Shown: in pieces, positions 35,114 to 42,322 of the stretch | How positions within the stretch are numbered: position 1 is the first letter of the stretch | How the letters are laid out: the number at the start of each line of letters is the position of its first letter | From: CAHJXF01 sp038254545 | GTDB taxonomy: Bacteria > Pseudomonadota > Gammaproteobacteria > Burkholderiales > Burkholderiaceae_D | Direction: 5' to 3' | NCBI GenBank assembly: GCA_038254545.1 | Contig: JBBSGB010000005.1 | Coordinates: 76,785 to 140,784 of the forward strand | DNA length: 64,000 nt | The notes under the pieces: model-generated | Databases searched by the model: none | What the model saw: only the letters and a program-made list of their open reading frames with translations | Told to the model about the DNA's origin: nothing | Position numbers and translations under genes: made by a program

Positions 35114-36147
35114 TGGGCGAGGGGGAGTCAACCCGTGAGCCGCCGCGTGAAGGGATACGCGGGATACGCGCGCGTAAGCAGCCGCGTGTGCCTCAACCAC
35201 ATATCGCGTGGCGCGCCGTGCATGGAGTGCTGTTGATCGACAAGCCCACGGGGATCACATCGACGGCCACGCTCGCGCGGGTTCGGCGTGCGCTGTGCGC
35301 GCAAAAGGGCGGCCATACCGGGACGCTCGATCCGATGGCGACGGGCCTCTTGCCGCTGTGCTTCGGCGAAGCGACCAAGTTCGCCTCCGACCTGCTCGAC
35401 GCAGACAAGTCCTATGAAGCGACGATCCGCCTCGGGGTCGTGACCGATACCGGCGATGCGGACGGTAGGGTGCTGGAAGAACGCACGGTCGAAGTGACTC
35501 GCGCAGCGGTCGATCGCGCGCTCGCACGCTTTCGCGGACCGATCGCGCAGGTGCCGCCGATGCATTCGGCCTTGAAGCGTGACGGCAGGCCGCTCTACGA
35601 ATACGCGCGGCAGGGCGTCACGGTCGAGCGCGCGGCGCGGCCGGTCACGATCCATCGACTCGAGGTGGTTGCGTTCGAAGGCACGTCATTAAGCATCGCA
35701 GTCGATTGCTCCAAGGGCACCTACATCCGTACCCTCGCAGAGGAGATCGGCGAAGCGCTCGGATGCGGTGGACATCTGGTTGCCCTGCGGCGCGTGCGAG
35801 CCGGATCGATGCATGTGGATGGCGCCATCGCGCTCGATGCCTTCGAGGCGCGTGCTACCGGCGAGCGCGATGCGATGCTGCTGCCGATCGATGCGCTGAT
35901 CGCCAACCTGCCCGCGATCGAGCTCGACGCCGCACAGGCGCGGCGTTTCACCGAGGGTCAGCGTCTCGCGTGGCCCGATGCTTCGTACCAGGGTCGCGTG
36001 CGGGTCTATCGCGCGGCCAACACGACGACGCGCAAACCCGGCTCTCTGTTGGGAACGGCGCTGGTGGGCTTCGATGAACGCCTCGCACCGGTGCGGCTCG
36101 TCGCGCAATCCCCACAGCGTTCGCTCGAATCGCCGCCGCCGTCATAG
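35113..36147 (+). CDS. truB: tRNA pseudouridine-55 synthase
   Basis: A 344-residue enzyme that makes pseudouridine 55 in the T-loop of tRNAs. Motifs are GVLLIDKPTGITS, the catalytic Asp near residue 73 in GHTGTLDPMATGLLPLCFGEATKF, KSYEATIRLGVVTDTGD and VDCSKGTYIRTLAEEIGEALG. The N-terminus has about 30 extra Arg/Pro-rich residues before the core. It ends the rimP-nusA-infB-rbfA-truB operon. No terminator was seen before the typA promoter. Confidence 0.95.
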   Translation: MGEGESTREPPREGIRGIRARKQPRVPQPHIAWRAVHGVLLIDKPTGITSTATLARVRRALCAQKGGHTGTLDPMATGLLPLCFGEATKFASDLLDADKSYEATIRLGVVTDTGDADGRVLEERTVEVTRAAVDRALARFRGPIAQVPPMHSALKRDGRPLYEYARQGVTVERAARPVTIHRLEVVAFEGTSLSIAVDCSKGTYIRTLAEEIGEALGCGGHLVALRRVRAGSMHVDGAIALDAFEARATGERDAMLLPIDALIANLPAIELDAAQARRFTEGQRLAWPDASYQGRVRVYRAANTTTRKPGSLLGTALVGFDERLAPVRLVAQSPQRSLESPPPS

Positions 36148-36194
36148 TTGCGGCAGCGTCGAGGCGCATAAGTCGGGCTCGAAAGCATTGCGAC

Positions 36195-36203
36195 TGCTAT
36201 AAT
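36195..36203 (+). promoter_or_regulatory. Extended -10 promoter of typA
   Basis: TGCTATAAT (36195-36203) is a perfect extended -10 element: TG, one base and a consensus TATAAT. No good -35 is present at 17 bp, as expected for extended -10 promoters. It lies 92 bp upstream of the typA start. Confidence 0.65.
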
Positions 36204-36294
36204 CTCCGGTTGCCCGAGAGGTAAGTCCGACGCGGATCACGCGTGCGGGGTTTGCCGCCTGCAGCCCTTACATCCTTGAATTTGCGAGCCCGTC

Positions 36295-38205
36295 ATGCGC
36301 GGCACCGATAAGACCCGTTCCCTTCGTAATATCGCCATCATCGCGCACGTCGATCATGGCAAGACCACGCTGGTCGATCAGTTGCTGCGCCAATCCGGCA
36401 CGTTTCGCGAAAACCAGTACATCGCCGAGCGCGTGATGGACTCGAACGATCTCGAAAAGGAACGCGGCATCACGATCCTCGCGAAGAATTGCGCGGTCGA
36501 ATACGAAGGCACGCACATCAACATTGTCGACACGCCGGGTCACGCCGACTTCGGTGGCGAGGTCGAGCGCGTGTTGTCGATGGTCGACGGCGTGTTGCTG
36601 CTGGTGGATGCGGTCGAAGGCCCGATGCCGCAGACGCGCTTCGTCACCCGCAAGGCGCTCGCGCAAGGCTTGAAGCCGATCGTGGTCGTCAACAAGATCG
36701 ATCGTCCGGGTGCGCGCCCCGACTTTGTCATCAACGCGACATTCGACCTGTTCGACAAGCTCGGCGCGACCGAAGATCAGCTCGATTTCCCGGTGGTCTA
36801 TGCATCGGCGCTGAATGGCTACGCATTCACCGACATGAAGGACATGCCGACCTCGGCGCCGAACGTCAACGCACCCGTGCATCAGGGTGAAGCGATCGAA
36901 CACGCCGAAGGCGGCGACGCCGGTCGCAACATGCGTCCTCTGTTCGACGCGATCCTCGCGCACGTGCCGGTGCGCGACGACAACTCCGATGGACCCTTGC
37001 AATTGCAGATCTCGTCGCTCGATTATTCGAGCTATGTCGGCAAGATCGGCATCGGCCGCATCAGCCGCGGCCGCGTCAGGCCGCTGCAGGATGTGGTCGT
37101 GATGAACGGCCCGGGCTCCGCGCCGATCAAGGCGCGCATCAACCAGGTGCTGACCTTTCATGGCCTCGATCGCACCATCACCGATGAAGCGGTGGCCGGC
37201 GATATCGTGTTGATCAACGGCATCGACGAACTGGGCATCGGCTGCACCGTGTGCGAGCCCGATGCACCCGATGCCTTGCCGCTGCTGCGTGTCGACGAGC
37301 CGACCCTGACGATGAATTTCTGCGTCAATACCTCGCCGTTGGCGGGTCGCGAAGGCAAGTTCATCACCAGCCGGCAGATCCGCGAGCGCCTGCAGCGCGA
37401 ACTCAAGGCCAACGTCGCGCTGCGCGTTGCCGACACCGGCGACGAGACCATCTTCGAAGTGTCGGGCCGCGGTGAATTGCACCTGACGATCCTGGTCGAA
37501 ACCATGCGGCGCGAAGGATTCGAGCTGGCCGTGTCGCGTCCGCGCGTGGTGCTCAAGGACGTCGACGGCGTCAAGCACGAGCCCTTCGAGTTGTTGACCG
37601 TCGATGTCGAGGAAGCCAATCAGGGCGCGGTCATGGAAGAGCTCGGACGTCGCCGCGGCGACCTGACCGACATGCAGTCCGACGCCAAGGGTCGCGTGCG
37701 GCTCGAGTACCGCGTTCCCGCGCGCGGCCTGATCGGCTTCCAGTCCGAGTTCATGACGCTCACGCGCGGCACGGGCTTGATGAGCCATATCTTCGACGAC
37801 TACGCGCCGATCAAGGGCGGCGAGATGGCCGAGCGCCGCAACGGCGTATTGATCAGTCAGGACGATGGCGAGGCGGTGGCCTACGCGTTGTGGAAGCTGC
37901 AGGATCGCGGCCGCATGTTCACGGTGCCGGGTGATCCCGTCTATGAAGGCATGATCATCGGCATTCATTCACGCGACAACGACCTGGTCGTCAACCCGAT
38001 CAAGGGCAAACAGTTGACCAACGTCCGGTCTTCCGGAACCGACGAAGCGGTACGCCTCATACCGCCGGTTCAGATGACGCTGGAATACGCCGTCGAATTC
38101 ATCGCCGACGACGAACTCGTCGAGATCACGCCGCAGAGCATTCGCCTGCGCAAGCGTTATCTCAAGGAGCATGAGCGCAAGAAGGCCATGCGCGAAGCCG
38201 CGTAG
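36295..38205 (+). CDS. typA: Ribosome-associated translational GTPase TypA/BipA
   Basis: A 636-residue EF-G-like GTPase that assists 50S assembly and growth under stress. G1 is IIAHVDHGKTTLVDQLL, followed by ERGITILAKN, DTPGHADFGGEVER and VNKIDRPGARP, then domains II, III, V and the TypA-specific C-terminal domain ending in LRKRYLKEHERKKAMREA. It is about 30 residues longer than E. coli BipA, partly from an insert near residues 180-210. It is monocistronic, with its own extended -10 promoter. Confidence 0.96.
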   Translation: MRGTDKTRSLRNIAIIAHVDHGKTTLVDQLLRQSGTFRENQYIAERVMDSNDLEKERGITILAKNCAVEYEGTHINIVDTPGHADFGGEVERVLSMVDGVLLLVDAVEGPMPQTRFVTRKALAQGLKPIVVVNKIDRPGARPDFVINATFDLFDKLGATEDQLDFPVVYASALNGYAFTDMKDMPTSAPNVNAPVHQGEAIEHAEGGDAGRNMRPLFDAILAHVPVRDDNSDGPLQLQISSLDYSSYVGKIGIGRISRGRVRPLQDVVVMNGPGSAPIKARINQVLTFHGLDRTITDEAVAGDIVLINGIDELGIGCTVCEPDAPDALPLLRVDEPTLTMNFCVNTSPLAGREGKFITSRQIRERLQRELKANVALRVADTGDETIFEVSGRGELHLTILVETMRREGFELAVSRPRVVLKDVDGVKHEPFELLTVDVEEANQGAVMEELGRRRGDLTDMQSDAKGRVRLEYRVPARGLIGFQSEFMTLTRGTGLMSHIFDDYAPIKGGEMAERRNGVLISQDDGEAVAYALWKLQDRGRMFTVPGDPVYEGMIIGIHSRDNDLVVNPIKGKQLTNVRSSGTDEAVRLIPPVQMTLEYAVEFIADDELVEITPQSIRLRKRYLKEHERKKAMREAA

Positions 38206-38299
38206 TCCTGAACAAGTCGGACGCCCGTTCGACGTATTTCTGAAATCCTGGCGCGGCCTTGTGCGCGCTGGATTCAACTTCCGCCGCTCTTGCAGGCGC

Positions 38300-38506
38300 C
38301 TATAGCGCGCGGCTTCGCCTGTTCTTTGCGCGACGCTGATAGGCGGCCGACGCGATGAACGCGAGCGCGGCGACGATCGCCCAGACCATGATGGAATCCG
38401 CGCTGCGTGCAAGTGCGGCGTACGCGACGCCGGCGAGCGCGTAGAGTCCGAAGAGGAACAGCACCGCGCTGACGACGTGGATGCGGGTTTTTTCGAAGCT
38501 GACCAT
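38300..38506 (-). CDS. Small two-helix membrane protein of unknown function
   Basis: A 68-residue frame on the minus strand with two clear hydrophobic segments (VVSAVLFLFGLYALAGVAYAAL and IMVWAIVAALAFIASAAY) separated by a short charged loop and ending in a basic tail (RRAKNRRSR). Good membrane topology argues that it is a real gene. I do not recognise a family. It sits alone between typA and the DUF4864 gene, in the opposite direction. Confidence 0.5.
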   Translation of the reverse strand: MVSFEKTRIHVVSAVLFLFGLYALAGVAYAALARSADSIMVWAIVAALAFIASAAYQRRAKNRRSRAL

Positions 38507-38600
38507 GATGTGGCTGCGCGCTGTCGTTACGTGCAGCGCAAGCGTTGGAGCCGCGCATTATCGCGCGGCCGGGGGGACGCTCGCCGTCCGACCGGATTCT

Positions 38601-38629
38601 TTGGAAATTATCCATTCGCGGAGTAAACT
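38601..38629 (+). promoter_or_regulatory. Possible sigma-70 promoter giving a near-leaderless mRNA
   Basis: TTGGAA (38601-38606), a 17-bp spacer and TAAACT (38624-38629); each box matches 4 of 6. Transcription would begin at or within a base or two of the ATG at 38636. Confidence 0.35.
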
Positions 38630-38635
38630 GAACAA

Positions 38636-39139
38636 ATGTTCACTATTCGATTCGTCTCGCAAAGGTCGCTCGCCAGCGGACTCGCGTTGGCCATCGGGCT
38701 GTTCGCGGCAGCAGGTACGGCGCGCGAAGCAACTCCGTCATCGGGGGTCGCGAACAGGAACAGCAGCGCAGCCAATGCGGCCGTCAACGCCACCGACCGC
38801 CGGGCGATCGAGAAGGTGATACGCGAACAACTCGAAGCCTTCGGGCGCGACGATGCGAGGCGCGCGTTCGCATATGCCAGCACGGACATCCAACACATGT
38901 TTCGCACCGCCGACGACTTCATGCGCATGGTGCAGGACCACTATCAACCGGTCTATCGAGCGGGGTCGGTTCGTTTCATCCGCCTGGACGCGGTCGAGGG
39001 GCAATGGGTGCAGACGGTGCAACTGGTCGATGAAGAAGGGCACGTGTGGCGCGCGCTCTTCACGATGAAGCGCCAGGCCGACAAGGCGTGGAGGGTCGGC
39101 GGCTGCCAGCTCGTCTCCACGAATGCGGTCACGACTTGA
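38636..39139 (+). CDS. Secreted DUF4864-domain protein
   Basis: A 167-residue protein with an N-terminal signal peptide (RSLASGLALAIGLFAAAGTARE) and a DUF4864 domain at about 53-160: VIREQLEAFGRDDARRAFAYAS, FMRMVQDHYQPVYRAGSVRF and WRVGGCQLV. The fold is probably NTF2-like or cystatin-like, and the function is unknown. It is probably periplasmic. The next gene starts 2 bp after its stop, so they are likely co-transcribed. Confidence 0.8.
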   Translation: MFTIRFVSQRSLASGLALAIGLFAAAGTAREATPSSGVANRNSSAANAAVNATDRRAIEKVIREQLEAFGRDDARRAFAYASTDIQHMFRTADDFMRMVQDHYQPVYRAGSVRFIRLDAVEGQWVQTVQLVDEEGHVWRALFTMKRQADKAWRVGGCQLVSTNAVTT

Positions 39140-39141
39140 CG

Positions 39142-40320
39142 ATGCGAAACCGAACGCCTGATGCTCGCGACGGGGCTATGGATGCGAAAGTCGATGACGC
39201 CGCGGTCGAGCAGCCACTCACCTTCCACCCGCGGCCCCGCAAGGGCCGCGGAGCGATTGCCAATGTGCGCGGGCGTTACGAAGTCGACAGGCGCGAGTCC
39301 TTCGACGACGGTTGGGACGGACTCGACGTCGCCATCGGGGAACAGCAGGGCGCGCCGCCGCTCAAGACCGTCGTTACCGAAGAACGCGCACGAAGCATCA
39401 TCTCGAAGAACGATTCGCCCGATATCCCCTTCAGCCTTTCGCTGAACCCTTATCGTGGCTGCGAGCACGGCTGCATCTATTGTTTTGCGCGGCCCACGCA
39501 CAGTTATTTTGGCCTGTCTCCCGGGCTCGACTTCGAATCGAAGCTGTTCGCCAAAGTCAACGCGGCCGAACTGTTGCTTCGCGAGCTCGCGAAGCCCTCG
39601 TACACGCCCGACGTGATCGCGGTGGGCGTGAACACCGATGCGTATCAACCGATCGAACGCGACCTGAAGATCACCCGTGCGGTGCTCGAGGTGCTGCACG
39701 AGGCTCGTAATCCATTCGGGATGATTACCAAGTCGTCGCTGATTGAACGCGACCTCGATCTGCTCGCGCCGCTGGCAGAACAACAGCTAGCCCGCGCATC
39801 GATCACGATCACGACGCTCGACCACGAACTGTCGAGAAAGCTCGAGCCGCGCGCCGCCAGTCCGGCGCGGAGGTTGCGCACCGTGCGCGCGCTTGTCGAC
39901 GCGGGCGTACCGGTATCGGTCAACGTATCGCCGGTGATCCCGTTCATCACCGACAACGAGATGGAAAGTATCGTTGCCGCGGCTGCCGATGCGGGCGCGC
40001 ACAGCGCCCACTTCATCATCCTCAGGCTGCCGTGGGAATTGAACGAGGTCTTCCAGCAATGGTTGCGTGCGCACTTCCCGCTGCGCGCCGAGCGCGTGAT
40101 GAATCGCATTCGCGACCTGCGCGGCGGCAAGGACTACGACTCGCGCTTCGGCAAGCGCATGTCGGGCGAAGGCACCTGGGCCGAGCTGTTCGCGCAGCGC
40201 TTTCACGCGGCGTGTGCGCGGCATGGACTCAATCGCGGGCGCGGGGTCTTCGACACCACGCGATTCATCCGGCCGCTGTTGCCGCAGCCGCCGTCCCCGC
40301 AGCAGCGCCTGTTCGATTGA
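39142..40320 (+). CDS. PA0069-family radical SAM protein
   Basis: A 392-residue radical S-adenosylmethionine enzyme related to SplB-type and Elp3-like proteins. The [4Fe-4S] cluster motif is CEHGCIYC (about residues 107-114) within LSLNPYRGCEHGCIYCFARPTHSY, the signature of the PA0069/Rv2578c group. PDVIAVGVNTDAYQPIERDLKITRAVLEVL and TLDHELSRKLEPRAASPARRL also fit. The biochemical role of this group is unknown to me. The ATG at 39142 lies 2 bp after the DUF4864 gene; a second ATG at 39178 is possible. Confidence 0.88.
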   Translation: MRNRTPDARDGAMDAKVDDAAVEQPLTFHPRPRKGRGAIANVRGRYEVDRRESFDDGWDGLDVAIGEQQGAPPLKTVVTEERARSIISKNDSPDIPFSLSLNPYRGCEHGCIYCFARPTHSYFGLSPGLDFESKLFAKVNAAELLLRELAKPSYTPDVIAVGVNTDAYQPIERDLKITRAVLEVLHEARNPFGMITKSSLIERDLDLLAPLAEQQLARASITITTLDHELSRKLEPRAASPARRLRTVRALVDAGVPVSVNVSPVIPFITDNEMESIVAAAADAGAHSAHFIILRLPWELNEVFQQWLRAHFPLRAERVMNRIRDLRGGKDYDSRFGKRMSGEGTWAELFAQRFHAACARHGLNRGRGVFDTTRFIRPLLPQPPSPQQRLFD

Positions 40321-40335
40321 GCATCGCGGATCGCG

Positions 40336-40716
40336 TCAGACGATTGCGGTCGTCAGAACTCCGAACACGAAGCTCTCGCCTGCGCCGTAATAACGGCCCA
40401 GGCCGAACGAGATCATCGTCATCAACAGCACCATGCTGCCGAGCAGCGTCAATGCGGCGACGATGATCACCAGCCATCCCGAATGATTCTTTTCGGATGA
40501 GGCTGCGTTCCATTGCGCATCCCACTGTTCATCGGGTGTGAGCGCGAATCGCAGGGCTTCGATGAATCCAATGAACGTCGGAACCAGGGTCCACGCGAAC
40601 AACGGATAGAGCCACGGCAGCAGTCGCTTCGTGCCGTGTAGATAGAAGCGATGCAGACCCAGCGTTCCGACCAGGGAGGCTAGCAGCGTCGCGATGGTCT
40701 TGTTCTTGAATCTCAT
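40336..40716 (-). CDS. TM2-domain membrane protein
   Basis: A 126-residue membrane protein with an N-terminal TM2-type segment (NKTIATLLASLVGTLGLHRFYLHG, with the G-x-HRFYLG-like signature), a second helix (LYPLFAWTLVPTFIGFIEALRF) and one or two more helices (WLVIIVAALTLLGSMVLLMTMISFG). The function is unknown. It lies 45 bp downstream of the phytase-like gene on the same strand, so the pair may be co-transcribed. Confidence 0.78.
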   Translation of the reverse strand: MRFKNKTIATLLASLVGTLGLHRFYLHGTKRLLPWLYPLFAWTLVPTFIGFIEALRFALTPDEQWDAQWNAASSEKNHSGWLVIIVAALTLLGSMVLLMTMISFGLGRYYGAGESFVFGVLTTAIV

Positions 40717-40761
40717 GATTCTCGTTAATAGATCGCGCGCGATGGTCGTATGGCCGGTGCT

Positions 40762-41967
40762 TCAACGCGGCACGATCTCGAAGGCCAGCAACTGCGTCAC
40801 CTGACCTCCATTGAAGTTGTCGTCGGACACCAGCACCAGCGTGCGGTGACCGTTGGCGAGCGTGGGGCCGAAGCATAAGCCCTCGAGGTTATCGATGACG
40901 ATACCGAGCGTTGCGAAATCGAGCACGAGGCGTTTTCTCATCGGCGTGAATTCGCCAGCGTGCGCGGCGAGCGAAGCGATGCTCTTCACGTCGTTGGCAA
41001 GACTGGCATCGGCTTCGAACAGGCGAACGTGCCAACCGGCGCCGAGAGCGAATGCGCGCTCGAGCACGAGGAAGCGATTCGCGTCCAAGGCAAGAATTTC
41101 CGTCACGCCATTGATGGCGCGCAACGGCATCAACGCGTGCCCGGCAGGAATCGGATCGATCGGATAGGCGAGCTGCATCGCAAGCGGTCCGAAGCCATGC
41201 GAAGGCGCGCGGTCGTAACGCGAGAAGCGCGACCATGCGCCGTGGTCGGTCGCAGGCATGCTGCCGTCCTGGATCAATGGCCCCTCCATCGCGACCCATA
41301 GAGACTGCGCGTCGACCGATAGCGTCGCGCCTTCGAATACGCGATTGTCGCGCGGGCCGCGTGGCTCGACGGTCATGCGAAACATCGGATCGAGCGGCAC
41401 CTCGGCGATATATCGGCCATCGAGCGACGACTGGCGAATGAAAGGCTCGGTCAATCGATCCGCACCGCGCGTCTTGCGGATCGTGCGCTCGCCTTCGCTC
41501 GTCCACCACAGCGTTTGCGTGAGGCGATCGAAGCGGATTGCCTCGGCGTCCGCCGCGCCTCCGCTGCCGAGAGACGGGTAGGGCGTGCCGTCGGCTTGAA
41601 GGAACGTGACGACAGTCTGCAAGCCCGCGTCCGAAAATCCGTGCTGGTCGATCTTCAGGCGCGCCGTGTAGTAGCGCGTTGGCGAAAAGACCGAGCGGTC
41701 GTCGCTGATCAGGTAGTAGAGATCGGACGCGGAGTCGTAATCGATTCCCGACAGGCCACCGACGATGGTGCCGCCGAATGGAAGGCGATGATCGAGTCGT
41801 CGCTCGCCGATCAAGCGAAGCGTGAAGTCGGCGCGAGCCGCTAAAGCCGAATCGAAGTGCGCGACCGCGCGATCGGCAATCGGCGCGCAGTTCGATAGAA
41901 AGCCAACACACACCAGCACGCAGAAAACGATCGGCCGACGCTTGCGGCGGTTGGGTACACCGCTCAT
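40762..41967 (-). CDS. Phytase-like/esterase-like lipoprotein
   Basis: A 401-residue exported protein with a lipobox (LVCVGFLSNC, lipidated Cys near residue 27) and an esterase-like phytase domain. The latter is a beta-propeller fold with stretches such as GGLSGIDYDSASDLYYLISDDRS, DAEAIRFDRLTQTLWWTSEGE and NLEGLCFGPTLANGHRTLVLVSDDNFN. Members are annotated by fold and their substrates are mostly unproven. It is probably attached to a membrane facing the periplasm. Its 5' end abuts a PEP-CTERM gene remnant on the other strand. Confidence 0.82.
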   Translation of the reverse strand: MSGVPNRRKRRPIVFCVLVCVGFLSNCAPIADRAVAHFDSALAARADFTLRLIGERRLDHRLPFGGTIVGGLSGIDYDSASDLYYLISDDRSVFSPTRYYTARLKIDQHGFSDAGLQTVVTFLQADGTPYPSLGSGGAADAEAIRFDRLTQTLWWTSEGERTIRKTRGADRLTEPFIRQSSLDGRYIAEVPLDPMFRMTVEPRGPRDNRVFEGATLSVDAQSLWVAMEGPLIQDGSMPATDHGAWSRFSRYDRAPSHGFGPLAMQLAYPIDPIPAGHALMPLRAINGVTEILALDANRFLVLERAFALGAGWHVRLFEADASLANDVKSIASLAAHAGEFTPMRKRLVLDFATLGIVIDNLEGLCFGPTLANGHRTLVLVSDDNFNGGQVTQLLAFEIVPR

Positions 41968-42000
41968 GTCCGCGGGTCCGAAAAGTTAGCGGGCATTTGG

Positions 42001-42159
42001 CGGTACCAGCAGAGCGCGGGTGACTCGTTCGAAACCGACAATCATGCGTTCGGACTCGTCGCGTTCGGTGTTCCCGAACCCGGTTGGCTCTCCCTGGTCG
42101 GTTTCGGCGCACTACTGATGATTTCGGTTCTGCGCCGACGGAATCTGCCTCGCGGCTGA
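42001..42159 (+). pseudogene. Headless remnant of a PEP-CTERM sorting-domain protein
   Basis: The frame ending at TGA 42157-42159 encodes FETDNHAFGLVAFG, then VPEPGWLSLVGFGALLMI and SVLRRRNLPRG. That is a textbook PEP-CTERM signal: VPEP, a hydrophobic helix and a basic RRR end, preceded by the FETDNH-type closing strand common in such proteins. The frame is open back to a stop at 41896-41898 but has no ATG, GTG or TTG before the helix, and the upstream part is antisense to the phytase-like gene. So only the C-terminal end of the gene survives. PEP-CTERM tails are substrates of exosortases such as the XrtA encoded at 61.9 kb. Confidence 0.75.
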
Positions 42160-42224
42160 GGCAGGTCGCAGGTACGCCGGCGGTGGTCAACACCGACACC
42201 AAAAGCGCGGTCATTCGCGTCCGT

Positions 42225-42254
42225 AAAAGTGTCCAGCAGTTGCGGGACATTTTT
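42225..42254. terminator. Probable bidirectional terminator after prsT
   Basis: AAAA (42225-42228), TGTCC (42230-42234), a 10-nt loop, GGACA (42245-42249) and a run of T (42250-42254) form a 5-bp stem flanked by A and T tracts. On the minus strand the stem is followed by C and TTTT, so it can end prsT transcripts, which stop at 42323. It can also end rightward transcripts from the PEP-CTERM remnant side. Confidence 0.5.
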
Positions 42255-42322
42255 AATTCGATCACTCGGCAGACTATTTGCACAGCCTGCGAACGCGGCT
42301 TTATTGCGATTGGTCGATTGCT

